Made by a program: the position numbers and the translations under genes. The notes below the pieces were generated by a model. It was not told the DNA's origin. It saw only the letters and a program-made list of their open reading frames with translations, and made no database searches. Below are positions 1 to 9,330 of a DNA stretch of 25,834 nt, one piece after another; position 1 is the stretch's first letter; every line of letters begins with the position of its first letter. The DNA comes from Pelargonium tetragonum (Eukaryota > Streptophyta > Magnoliopsida > Geraniales > Geraniaceae). The stretch spans positions 1 through 25,834 of the forward strand of contig JAYMTL010000188.1 of the NCBI GenBank assembly GCA_036897445.1. The letters run 5' to 3'.

Positions 1-2050
1 CGAATTTCTTAACGTAGCTACTAGAAAATGGTTGAGTTCAAGTCCTATCATATTACAGTATAAGAAACAAGGAGCACCCTTTCCGTAACAGGAAAGACAC
101 TAGTTATAGAATACAGGGAATTACAAGAGTTCTAATCTCCTCTTAAGTAAGGCTAATCTAAAAGAGTATATTGGAAACTCCTTACTTGAAGTCCTTGGAG
201 CTTTTTTGCTTACCTTCTGTTGTAGCTGAGTGTTTTATTAGCAGCTTTCTTAATAGCTAGACCTTTCCTAGTCTTGTAACTAGTTTTATTGCAACCTTGA
301 CCTGTATAGAACCTACTGAAGCCTCAAAATCCGAGCGAAAGAAGCGGCCTCTTTTAAAACGAGGGTCCGGGGGCTGTCGTTATTAAATTAAAGTATCCTT
401 GTTAGGTAAATCTAATTAGAAAATTTGTAAAGAGAAATATACATGAAAGTCGTAAACGTATTGGAAAAGACTGGAGGAGGAGGGTTAGGTACAGTACTAA
501 ACACGAAGGTATTTAGAAATAAGAAAAAAACGAAAGAACTTAGATAGAAATTGTTTGTCTCTAGCTTGCTTGGGATGGTTGTTGTATTACATGCTGTTGA
601 AGACCCTGAGGACTTTTACTGAAAAAGGAGGTAAAGGCCTAATATAGCGGAAATCCGAAAGGGTTCAAAAAAGAGTGCGTATAGTATAGAGATTTTTGGG
701 TTTTAGGATTATGCTTTTCCTTTCATTTCAAATTTTCTTCTCAGACATAATTAAACGATAATTCCGATTCTATCTAAGTTCTTTCGTTGGTTTCGGGAAA
801 TTTCTTTAAACTCACTCGATTGCAAATAAAAGGATAAATAAGGAAAGTTCAACTCTAGTTATTATAGGCTATTTAAGGCTTTCCGAGTTTCCAAAGCAAG
901 AGCCCTTTTCTTTATGCGACTTCGTATAATACCTTTTGACGAGGATTTTTTTTGCATTTCCTATTTCTATATTAATGAAGCGGGACCCTCTAAAGATCAA
1001 ATATAACACTCTATTTTACATACTTTCTTGATAGTTATAGAGATAATCTCCTACAATAACTAATAACTTTACTCTCAAAATAGAAAAGGCATATAATAGC
1101 TTGTGCAGATGGATTAAAAAAAGCTAGGAACAGTCTCTTGTTATGATATCTCTCTTAAAACTTAAAATCGCTGCCACAGCAATAAATCCTAATTTTCCAT
1201 TATAGGAAGTTCTGTGAAACCCATTTCTGTACTATATACACAACTCCTTATGTTATTTTCTACTTGTCAATTATGGGTATTCCTGTAATAAAAAATCTCC
1301 CTGGTTCCTCTTTCTTGGTACAGGTCTACGGAAATTCAAGGTATCTCTACTATCTACGATTAGTTCAGACTCCTCTTACTTCAAGGAGCATTCACAAATA
1401 AGTTAGACTCTACTTCAGAAACTTTATACCACTTAACTATAAATTAGAAATAAATAAGAGACACTCTTGCCAAGGTTATACCCGAATCTTTTCTCTTACA
1501 ACAGTCAGAGCCCCCCTCTTCTACGGTATACCCGAGCCTTTTGCGATCTGACATACACAGCTGTCTTAACTTCGTCCTTTTACTCTGATATAGTAGTTTT
1601 AGGTCTCCGCCATCCCCCTTTCTTTACACCTTTAACAGTACTTTTTATTGAATGTTAGCAAGAACGCACTTGTGAATAAAGAACTCTAGTCGGAACTAAA
1701 GAAAAAATCATACTACTGCACTCGGGTTGTTACCGGGGTTCGAAAAGCCCCTTCAGTCAGTCATATTAGCTAATCTAATTAGTTAAATCAATGCTTATTT
1801 GCCTGTCCAAAGGAGACCCCTTCCCTTAACCGGATACCCTAAGAATTTCCACTTTATAGGCAGGGGTCAACTCCCTCCAATTCTTCTAAAAAGTGTGCAA
1901 GGTTTTCTACTATATAGAAAGAACTTTTCTGATAAAATAGGTTGAAATTGAAAGGGTTTGATTATGGGATTTCTTTATCCTTATCCTTAAAAGAGTTCTT
2001 TTAGTTTAAGATAGTGAAATGAATTCTTAATTTGTATTCTGGGTAAAGCT
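1..2050. other. Gene-free spacer, left part
   Basis: I see no gene here. Open frames under the standard code stay at or below 63 codons. The segment starts with a phrase resembling a tRNA T-arm (positions 31-50), but its stem does not pair well, so it is not called. A small GC hairpin lies at 1735-1751 (GGGGT, 7-nt loop, GCCCC) without a following T-run. Strand composition switches along the segment: roughly 1.0-1.9 kb is richer in C than G on the plus strand, and the sequence after 2.04 kb is richer in G. Position-specific C and G counts in the most open frame (1218-1958, reading UAA and UAG as sense) show no codon periodicity, which argues for true spacer. Confidence 0.6.
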
Positions 2051-2566
2051 AGGAGGTTTTCCTTAATTAATATAATGGAATTGCTATTGCCTGCAGTAAA
2101 CTAGCCAACCTGTCAATTGGAGCTTTCTTCTGCGTGGCAGTTATTAGTATACGGAATTAGGTAGGGGGGTTCAGGAATATTCCTGGAGCTAGTGATAGCC
2201 TGTCCAAGTTAAGCTAATATAACACAGATTCTTTTTGTTAAAGAAAGGTGTTCACAAGATTGTATTCTAGTAGCTCTTGGGTTTTGTATTCCTTTAGTTC
2301 TTGTGACAGCGGTTCTTGGCTTGTACTATTCTAATGGGATGTGTAGCTAAATATAGGAGTTTCAGAATTGTTCTTGGAAAACACTGGATAATACTTGGCG
2401 TGGAGAGTATAGGATTTTTTTCCCTTGGAATAGGAATACACTCTATTTTTGGGAATGTCCTTGTCGGTGGAGCTCTTAAGGTTGATTTTGATGACGGAAT
2501 CAAGCAAAGGGTGGAAAATAAGGAATGCTAGCTAGTAGAGGACATTTGCAAGCCAGTGCTAGGAGT

Positions 2567-2584
2567 TTCAAGTCTAAGAGAAGT
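2567..2584 (+). repeat. 18-nt direct repeat, copy 1 (partner 5264-5281)
   Basis: The string TTCAAGTCTAAGAGAAGT occurs exactly here and again at 5264-5281 in the same orientation. An exact 18-mer pair is unlikely by chance in a 26 kb window. The flanks diverge at once on the right (TCC here, AGT in the partner), so only a short core is shared. Function is unknown. Confidence 0.75.
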
Positions 2585-2933
2585 TCCAGTATTTGTAGTT
2601 TAACAAGGTAATGCAATTAATGAACAGAGTTTTTTCTTGACTTTTAGGTACTTCTTAGATTCCCGATTAAGGGTATTGACTGATAGAGCTGCTAGATAAT
2701 AGAAACTCATTCTCTTCATATAAAATATAAACCAGACAATTCTCTTCTTTGTATTTCTTGAGTTTCCTTGGAAGATGTTATCTCTGGAAAGCGGTGATGT
2801 TGCTAAAGCTAAAGGAAAGGTGGAGATTCTTTATATTTGTTCGTTGAAAGTAGATTCATAATTCTATTTCTTTATTCATTCTTAGCATTTAGAAACTATA
2901 TTCTATTTTGGGGTGTTAAAGAGTTTAGCAAAA

Positions 2934-2951
2934 GGCAAGATTTATCTTGTT
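2934..2951 (-). repeat. Quasi-palindromic repeat, inverted copy
   Basis: The plus strand reads GGCAAGATTTATCTTGTT, the exact reverse complement of the 18-nt core found at 4176-4193 and 4869-4886. The core contains the arms CAAGAT and ATCTTG around two bases, so each copy could form a 6-bp hairpin or cruciform. The non-symmetric flanks (GG and TT here, AA and CC in the others) show that this copy is truly inverted. Three exact 18-nt matches are far beyond chance and point to copying within this genome. Confidence 0.8.
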
Positions 2952-3028
2952 TGTGTTACTGGTTTCAGCTTTAATTGGATAGTAATAAAAAAGGGGGTTT
3001 GCCTGTTTCCATTTTTCGATAGGGGATT

Positions 3029-3045
3029 TTTTTTCTAGTCTGCGA
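3029..3045 (+). repeat. 17-nt direct repeat, copy 1 (partner 4305-4321)
   Basis: TTTTTTCTAGTCTGCGA occurs exactly here and at 4305-4321. Both copies lie 90-130 nt downstream of a copy of the quasi-palindromic repeat. Both are followed at differing distance by ATTCCTTATT. This suggests the shared tract was once longer and was interrupted by insertions or deletions. Confidence 0.65.
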
Positions 3046-3584
3046 TAGGTATTCCTTATTTATTTGGTATTCCCTAGATAGTATAAGAATTCCTGAATTG
3101 TTCAAGTTTAGCAGCAAAAGGTAATTCAATCAATTTAATAGATGAAATAGAATGTAACTTATTATTAAGGTAGAGCACCCCTTTTTTATAGTATTAAGTG
3201 AGTACCTATTAGAGGATATTCTCTAGATATAAAATAGAAACTTCGGCATTGTTCTAATTAAGCGGGATTCTGTTTTGTTGTAGAAAGTCATCTCTAGTCG
3301 ATCTATCTGTTTAGCAAATAAAGGCGAGCATGCTTGAGTCAACATTTCCTGGTCCACTTTCGGTTTTGGATTCTTTGTTTTGTGCAAGCTAAAGCAAGTG
3401 TAGCTCGGTACTATCTTAGCTTTAAACTTGGTTATTATGGGAGTTATGGTATGTATTGCTCTGGTTCTATAGTGCTTGACCTCTGTCAATAAGTAAACTT
3501 GCCTGAACTTGTTCACATCTTTGGGGGTTTCTGTACTTTGCAAGTAGATTCTATCTAGAGAATTTGTATTAGTATTCCTTTCTA

Positions 3585-3610
3585 AAGGAGTTAAAGATTC
3601 TAATGCTTAT
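3585..3610 (+). repeat. 26-nt repeat, copy 1 (partner 8741-8766)
   Basis: Twenty-five of 26 bases match 8741-8766, including an exact 18-nt run AAGGAGTTAAAGATTCTA. A few dozen bases upstream both copies also share CAAG, then AGATTCTAT. Copy 1 carries roughly 30 extra bases between the two shared blocks. The AAGGAG word could look like a ribosome binding site, but no open frame follows in either copy. Confidence 0.75.
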
Positions 3611-4120
3611 TAACTGATTTGTTTTAGAGACTCATAATTCTGAATATTAGAGGTTCCTGATAATCTATTATTTTTTAGTATCCAGAATAGAGAGATTTTA
3701 AAGAATCGAAAGAATATTTAGGGAATTCCTAAGCAAAGGTCCGGGGTCTTTTCAGTTTCAGGTCAATTCATATTTAGGCTAAGCGGGGCATTTTTTTAGT
3801 TTTTACGTAATGAATCTTTGATGCCATTCATAATCCAGATCCAGAGTATTTCTTTCTTGGAAGTCTTTTACTGAAGAAGGAGTTTTTGTAACTCTATTCT
3901 ATAATAAAATTTATGATTGTGGATGTGTAAATCTTATGAGTGTGCCTTTATTGTATTAGAGATGTTTAGGAAATTTTAATTTAATGAATTTACAAAGAAG
4001 TGGCTGGCTTGTTCCTATGTTTACAGGGTTTCCTAAGCCTTTCTTTTGGTCTAAATAACTTGTGAAAGTCTTTCTCTTAACTTTTCTAAAACTCCTCTAA
4101 ATGCAAAGGTATAACTCTAA

Positions 4121-4142
4121 GGAAAGGTAAGACTCAAGTCAT
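4121..4142 (+). repeat. 22-nt imperfect repeat, copy 1 (partner 7590-7610)
   Basis: The tract starts GGAAAGGTAAG and ends AAGTCAT. It matches 7590-7610 at 19 positions, with two substitutions and one extra G. It belongs to the set of short spacer repeats in this half of the window that differ by tiny indels. Confidence 0.45.
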
Positions 4143-4172
4143 GCAGAAGAAGGAAATCGTGAATAAAAAGCT

Positions 4173-4195
4173 GGGAACAAGATAAATCTTGCCTT
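4173..4195 (+). repeat. Quasi-palindromic repeat, direct copy 1
   Basis: These 23 nt match 4866-4888 exactly. The centre is AACAAGATAAATCTTGCC with arms CAAGAT and ATCTTG. A third, inverted copy of the 18-nt core lies at 2934-2951. Outside the 23 nt, the two direct copies diverge on both sides. I see no coding sense, so it is a small dispersed spacer repeat. Confidence 0.85.
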
Positions 4196-4304
4196 AACTT
4201 CTTTTATTAGTGCTTTACTGTATCTGCACACCGCAAGGAAAGCGGGTTCTCCTGCACAAAAAAAGAGTACAATAAGGAAAGGGAAGTTCAGGGTGTAGCT
4301 ATAC

Positions 4305-4321
4305 TTTTTTCTAGTCTGCGA
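4305..4321 (+). repeat. 17-nt direct repeat, copy 2 (partner 3029-3045)
   Basis: This is an exact second copy of the 17-mer at 3029-3045. Here the shared follow-on phrase ATTCCTTATT lies about 60 nt downstream, against a few bases in the first copy. That is consistent with an insertion of several dozen bases in one lineage of the repeat. Confidence 0.65.
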
Positions 4322-4760
4322 GTCTCTAATCTCTAAGGAAGGTAGGTTATTTCCAAGGGACTAATAGTTGTCTCGGGGATTCCTTATTCTGTTTTTCTAG
4401 TTTGTAAGGCGGTCAAGCCAACCAAAGGGTTTCTCTAACTAAAGGGGAATTCCTATATTCCTATTCTGCTTTTGCTTTTAAGATTCTGTGGATTGAATAG
4501 AAATTTAGGTCCTAAAGCGTAGTAGATCAAGTTCCAGGGTTTTCCTTTTTTTCTGGGAATCTGTAAAGAAAGGGGATTTTCTTTCATATCCTAATTTTCT
4601 TTAGGATATTCCGGTTATTATTAGTAAGGGTTGGCTTGTTTTCTATAAAGTTTCTGGGTTTCCGATTTTCTGATTTAAGCTTTAAGCAATGAATTTCCAG
4701 TCCTCAAAGAAGTTCCTGTTTTTCCAGTTTAAGGTCTTCAAAAGTGTGTTATATCTATAA

Positions 4761-4868
4761 TACTACATAATTAATTACATTACCTCGTAAACAAAGTTCG
4801 TTACTCGGTAAGATGGATGGACTCTCTACTGTATAAGGTACTTTCCCTCTTTATCGATAAGCACAGGG
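4761..4868 (+). repeat. Diverged ~100-nt repeat family, copy A
   Basis: Positions 4821-4865 align without gaps to B at 6943-6987, 36 of 45 identical by hand count. The shared blocks are ACTCTCTAC, GTATAAGG and GATAAGC. With C the shared blocks are TACTA, CCGTAAAC (CTCGTAAAC in A), CGGTAA, GATG, TAAGG and TCGATAAG. A contains a perfect 10-nt palindrome TTATCGATAA at 4851-4860. No open frame is shared among the copies. A possible further partial copy with large internal gaps lies at 5370-5396 (AATTAATTAC, TCGGT, then TATAAAGG). Confidence 0.65.
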
Positions 4869-4888
4869 AACAAGATAAATCTTGCCTT
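4866..4888 (+). repeat. Quasi-palindromic repeat, direct copy 2
   Basis: These 23 nt match 4173-4195 exactly. This copy abuts the right end of the larger repeat A (4761-4868), whose last bases read GATAAGCACAGGG. Copies B and C of the larger repeat lack the quasi-palindrome at that position, so it was probably gained next to A, or lost from B and C. Confidence 0.85.
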
Positions 4889-4980
4889 TAAGTAATACGC
4901 GCTATCTAAGACTAAAGTCTATATTCTATTCTATCTAAGATGAGTAATACAAAGACTAACTAAAGTACAAGAAGGAGTGC

Positions 4981-5002
4981 TTAAATAAAGAACCAAAGCT
5001 CC
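4981..5002 (+). repeat. 22-nt imperfect repeat, copy 1 (partner 6365-6387)
   Basis: The tract begins TTAAATAA and contains CCAAAGCT. It matches 6365-6387 with one single-base indel and a few substitutions. The identity is modest, so this pair is less secure than the exact repeats. Confidence 0.35.
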
Positions 5003-5263
5003 TATCCTATTAAGTATAAGTAGTCACTAACTCGTGTAAGTCTCTACTTCAATTCAATTTAACTCCTCTAGTTAGAAGTCAGTCTAGCTCTAAAGTATCT
5101 AGTTCCGAGGAAAGGGTCTTGCAGACTCATAAACAAGTTCTGTGGAAGTTAAGGAAATGAAGTTTAATCTTATTATGAAGTCTAGTTCAAGGTTCTACTC
5201 TTTTCTTTGTTAATTTAAGAGGAGTCCCTTTATTTATTGTATGTAGATTTATGAGTGAGCAAG

Positions 5264-5281
5264 TTCAAGTCTAAGAGAAGT
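5264..5281 (+). repeat. 18-nt direct repeat, copy 2 (partner 2567-2584)
   Basis: This is an exact second copy of the 18-mer at 2567-2584, in the same orientation and 2.7 kb away. It lies in gene-free DNA and has no recognisable mobile-element ends. Confidence 0.75.
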
Positions 5282-5362
5282 AGTAAAGAAAGGTGAGTCC
5301 TAATTATATATCTTATAAGTTCCTGGATAATAAAGTCAATTAAAGAACCGTAACTTTTTTTA

Positions 5363-5376
5363 TAATTATATAATTA
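5363..5376. repeat. 14-nt perfect palindrome
   Basis: TAATTATATAATTA reads the same on both strands. It sits in an AT-only stretch and is followed by TAATTAC and CGG, resembling part of repeat A. Low-complexity AT palindromes are common in AT-rich DNA, so no function is claimed. Confidence 0.4.
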
Positions 5377-6364
5377 ATTACTCGGTTTATTATAAAGGAG
5401 AGAGGTTTTTATTATCCTTTTAGTGATACATGAGCTTACTTACAGGACTCTCACTTCTTTCATGTCTAATGGAGCTTAAAACCAAGTGCTGATTCTAGTC
5501 TCTGTGTTTAAGAAGGAAGTACAAAGCCCAGTATACTGATTCTTTCTATTTCGGTAAATACTCTTGTGTACTTATTCGGCCAAGCTGTTGAGAATGCAGT
5601 CGAAGTCAAGTAGGCCAAGGCAAGGTAAATCCTTTGCAAGTGTGGTAGCTATTAGTATAGAATTACTAGTTAATTAGGGTAGGACTGGTGCTAAAGGTTT
5701 CCTGTAAGTTTATATCTTGATTCCGATCTAGTAAAGGAGTTTAAGATAATGTATTCATTCTTCAGTGTAAGCCGGCTCGGGATTTATTGGGAATGGGAAC
5801 TGGGCTTCGCGCCGAATATTGTTGCTAAATTCTAAGAATTTCCTGGTTTTCGAGTTAAAATGTAAGCATTGATGGTAGAAAATTATCTTGTCTGAGAGTA
5901 TAGTCCTAAGAATTTATAGTTCTTGATAGTTTAGGAATCTCTATTTCTTAATTGGAGCTAGTGGAGAACTCCTTCCTCACTCAGGTAAAACAACACCTAA
6001 GCAAGCTCTTGTAGCTAATGGAAAGCCAGCCAAGTGGAACTAGTATTCTTGTCTTTGTGAGATTCCTGAGGATAACAGATAATTATTAGTACTATTCTTG
6101 GTTTAAGAATTCTTTGGATTCCAGGTTTTAGAGGTGCAGAAAGCCCTTTTGGTCTCTGGTTACAAGGCAACAATTAAAAGTTATCTGTTTGCAAGTCTCT
6201 CCGAATCCTGTACTTACTAACAAGGTATGTATACTCTCAGGGTATTATAGCGCTAAAGTCTATTACAAAGCTGGGAAGAACATTTTATGAAAGCCATTCT
6301 TTCTTCCTCTTCTAGTATCTCGGTAAATAGATAAAATATATAAGTTAATTCTAAAGCTTGCATC

Positions 6365-6387
6365 TTAAATAAGGACTCCAAAGCTTC
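6365..6387 (+). repeat. 23-nt imperfect repeat, copy 2 (partner 4981-5002)
   Basis: This is the partner of 4981-5002, with the same TTAAATAA and CCAAAGCT blocks and one extra base between them. It could still be chance. Confidence 0.35.
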
Positions 6388-6851
6388 ACTGAGTAGCTAA
6401 ACGGCAGTCAGGATAGTCAATTCTGGGTTACTTTAGTCTTTTGAATTCGTTATCCTTTTAAGTTTAGCCCCTTCTCTAGGAAGTACTATTATCTCTCCTA
6501 CGAAAGGTCTAGCACAAGGATATACTATAAGGAAGGTTACACTCCTTTCCCATTAGCAAGGGTATCTTCCTTAATCTCTTAAAGCTCCTATTCCTATTTA
6601 TTATTAAGTTAAGTATTTTCGGTCTCTACTATATCTGAGTTTAACTAGTACAAAGCTCTAGCCCATATAATAAGGAGTTCTATTGCCAAGGAAAAGTCTA
6701 GAAGAGGTTTTCCTAATCCTAAGAATAATAGAGGAAAGATGCTAGCGACGAATAGTTGTAAAGAGTAAAGTCCTGTACCCGAAGCGGATAGGTCCTTTCT
6801 TAAGATTAAGATTCTGAAAGCAAGGAAGTAGGTCTTGAAAGTTCTGAGTCT

Positions 6852-6880
6852 TTGTCTTTTTTGGTGTTGGTTGTTATAAT
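6852..6880 (+). promoter_or_regulatory. Possible sigma70-type promoter upstream of repeat B
   Basis: TTGTCT (6852-6857) and a perfect TATAAT (6875-6880) are separated by exactly 17 nt. This is the spacing used by bacterial and plastid-encoded RNA polymerase. It lies about 20 nt upstream of repeat B, which contains a hairpin, so a short non-coding transcript is conceivable. Copy A also has TATAAT near 4756, but without a good -35 element at the right spacing. AT-rich DNA yields such matches by chance, so this is only a candidate. Confidence 0.25.
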
Positions 6881-6900
6881 GTATGAATGTACTATCGCAT

Positions 6901-6990
6901 ATACTAATTGCAAATCCTTCCCTTATCCGGTCTGGTAGATTTACTCTCTACAGTATAAGGCACAATCCACCTTTAATGATAAGCGCAAGA
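6901..6990 (+). repeat. Diverged ~100-nt repeat family, copy B, with two-stem hairpin
   Basis: This copy is about 80% identical to A over the 45-nt core (6943-6987). In B the core can fold. An outer stem pairs CCTTAT (6921-6926) with ATAAGG (6955-6960). An inner stem pairs GTAGA (6935-6939) with TCTAC (6947-6951) across a 7-nt loop. The other copies do not preserve both stems, so conserved RNA structure is not shown. A promoter-like pair lies just upstream. Confidence 0.6.
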
Positions 6991-7589
6991 AACACTGGAG
7001 GAATGCTCTTAGGTAAAGGTTAATATTTTGTTAGTGCTTTTCCTGGTTGCTCTAGCCTTAACAAACTCAAATTTTTAGTCCTTGGGAGAATGTAGAATGT
7101 AAATACCCTTTTTGATAGATCAACTTGAGGGGATTATTCTATTTCTATTGATGAGGGTTACTTTATTTACTATTTTTGGGTTGGCTTTCCATCTCTACTT
7201 TAACAAATGGAAGTTCATTGGGTGTAAGGAAAGTTTTTAACAAGCAATTAGCAACAAGCCTATCTATGCTATAGATTCCTATTAGGTAAGTTTCTTTTCT
7301 ATCTTATCTGTTCTATCTCTTTCCCAAGTACTTTTTATCTCTTTTTCTAAGTCCTAACAAAAGGATCTCATAAACAACTCATTAAGAAGTAGTCATGAAA
7401 GTAAGTCAAAAGTAAAGTAGTAAGTCAATTCATGCAAGAATATGATGTTAGAACTTGGGTTCCTTTCTAGGTTCTCCGGTTTCAATCCAGAAAGTTGGGT
7501 ATTTTTAGGGCGGATAAGTTCTAAAAAGTTTTTGTTTGAAGGATTTAAGTTTTTCATTTGGGTATATTAAGAATAAGAAAGGTTTTTAA

Positions 7590-7610
7590 GGAAAGTAAGG
7601 CTAAAGTCAT
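7590..7610 (+). repeat. 21-nt imperfect repeat, copy 2 (partner 4121-4142)
   Basis: This is the second copy of the tract at 4121-4142. It is one base shorter and differs at two positions. It lies in gene-free DNA. Confidence 0.45.
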
Positions 7611-7999
7611 TTGTATTATTTTGTCAGTCAAGTTGAAGTTTTTTTTCTTGATGCTAGCTAATCTGGAAGTATAAAGAGAATATTTTGGAATGGAATTAGA
7701 AAATTAAAGGGGATCTTTTCGGTTCCCAGTTGTCAGTAATTTAGGAAAGAAAACGATAAAGGCCTCAATTAGGTACACAAGGTACAGTAGTTCATGTTTT
7801 AGTGTAAATGCTTATAGAACAGTTGGTATTCCTCTTAATTGATCTGGGCTTTTAAGTTTTGAGAGTTTCTTTATTCTGACAAGGCATTTCCTGGAGTTTT
7901 CCTAGTTCCTAGTAAAGAGGGTAGAAAAAAGCTAGTTAAGAAGCTTGTTTGGGGGTATCGATTTTGGAGTATCAATAATGTGAGGTTAACTAAACTTAA

Positions 8000-8097
8000 T
8001 ACTATTCAGCATTAACCTTTCTCCGTAAACTTCGAGCGGTAATATAGATGTATTCATTTATCTTCTAAGGCATACTCCTCTTTTTCGATAAGTACAA
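8000..8097 (+). repeat. Diverged ~100-nt repeat family, copy C
   Basis: C shares with A the ordered blocks TACTA, CCGTAAAC (CTCGTAAAC in A), TTCG, CGGTAA, GATG, TAAGG, TCC and TCGATAAG. It has one-base and few-base gaps between blocks, and the right core is 8065-8096. Its ACTCTCTAC block is not conserved. It is the most diverged of the three. The copies are spaced about 2.1 kb (A to B) and 1.1 kb (B to C). Confidence 0.5.
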
Positions 8098-8740
8098 AAG
8101 CCAGAGGGATCCCCTTAAGATAAGACAATCAAATAGAAGTATTAAAATTTTTCTCTTTTTTTTATAAGTACCAAATTTAGTTAGTTTATTAAGACTAAGG
8201 GAATACTTCCTAAGTTATAGCTACAAATATAGCTCAGAAGACATAAGAAAATCAGAGTTATGAAAGCAAGTTAATCTAATAATAGGAAAGTTTCTTAATT
8301 TTTTCTAGGTTAAAGTAAAGGGGATATTCCTTGGTTCCTATTTGGAGAAGATATTCCAGTTTTCTAGTAAGGAAATGGGGATGATTTTATTATATGCACT
8401 GAAATCTTAGTTTTTTCGAAAGTGAGGAAACAATAAAAATAGGGGATTTTTTTCCTTGTAAAAAAGGAACTCTAAAGACCATTAAAGATTAAAGTATATG
8501 AAATTGCGCGTTTTATGAGTTATTAGAGGTACCCGGAACTATAGAGCTAGTAAGTTTAGCCTTAATTCTATATCTTTCTTTCATAATTCTATTTCTATAT
8601 ATTAAGGAGCTCTTTGTCCTTTTAGGGATTTTAGATTCGTAGTCTTTCTATTTCCCTGAGAAGGATTTTCCTTATAGTTTAGGAGATAACTCTCTAAATT
8701 CCCGGTGTATTCTGGGTTTTGGCAAGAGATTCTATTTCCT

Positions 8741-8766
8741 AAGGAGTTAAAGATTCTATTGCTTAT
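8741..8766 (+). repeat. 26-nt repeat, copy 2 (partner 3585-3610)
   Basis: This copy matches 3585-3610 at 25 of 26 positions and is 5.2 kb away in the same orientation. The sequence diverges after GCTTAT. No terminal inverted repeats or target duplications were seen, so there is no sign of a transposable element. Confidence 0.75.
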
Positions 8767-9330
8767 GATGTAGAAATCCGATTTCCTTTTGTGAGTCTAT
8801 TTCTAGTCTTTGAGAGAGTTTAGGTTACAGATTCTGATTCTGAACCCTACTAATCAGGGTATCTTAGTTGTAGCTTGTCTTGCAAATGTCCTTGTAAGCT
8901 GGTAAAGATTTTAGGAGAACATATTCTGATTCAGGGTTTTGTATTGCTAGGTATTTCAGACGCAACAAATCAGACAAGTATGAATTCTAATTCTAAACGG
9001 GAAGGGGTTCCTTTTGCTTCTAATCTAAGAAGTAAGAGTAATGTATATAGTATATAAAAAGGTAAGTTTCCTTATATTATTTTTATTTGAGATAGGTTTC
9101 AAAAAATCCCTTATAAAGCCTCACAGAAAGATTAGAAGTTGTAAAGTCCTGGGGTCAAAACCGGTAGTTAAAACATGTTCTTTGGAGAGGACCCTTCCCA
9201 CAGAGAGTATTACCCGTTAGTTAGCTAATTGCTTTAGGAGTCTAAAAAGAATAGTGTGGAGGCATCTATAACTGTGCTTTTGTGTAACTCGTTTTGATCC
9301 TAAAACTCTTTAAGGAGAAACTTCTAGGGC

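Larger units (their letters stand above)
2051..9300. other. Gene-free spacer rich in short dispersed repeats
   Basis: There is no supportable gene in this 7.2 kb. It is distinguished by many short repeats, listed separately: a three-copy quasi-palindrome, several 17-26 nt pairs, and three diverged copies (A, B, C) of a roughly 100-nt element. Recurring loose themes, for example TTCCTGG and TTTTC followed by AGTTTAAG near 4.7, 5.85, 7.9 and 8.35 kb, suggest further decayed copies that cannot be bounded by eye. Near 7.40-7.43 kb the words AAGTAAGTCA and TAGTAAGTCA form a small internal direct repeat. Much of the segment is richer in G and T than in C and A on the plus strand. Confidence 0.55.

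Noticed and set aside
24-52. Possible 3' end of a tRNA: a phrase containing GGTTGAG and TTCAAGTCC, loosely like T-arms of plant organelle tRNAs
   Set aside because: The T stem has two mismatches and a wobble, and no acceptor or anticodon arm can be placed before it; too weak to call.
325-385. GC-richer hairpin-like tract suggesting a group II intron domain V
   Set aside because: The pairing does not match the 34-nt domain V pattern and no intron ORF or exon is nearby.
1218-1958. Another TGA-free frame under the same altered-code idea
   Set aside because: C counts (38/36/34) and G counts (18/19/19) by codon position are flat, so it is not coding.
5890-5915. Phrase like the group I intron S element (GAGAGTATAGTCC)
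   Set aside because: No matching R element or P, Q pairing was found within several hundred bases.
7468-7495. T-arm-like phrase with GGTTTCAATCC
   Set aside because: The loop does not fit the tRNA consensus and no acceptor pairing exists.
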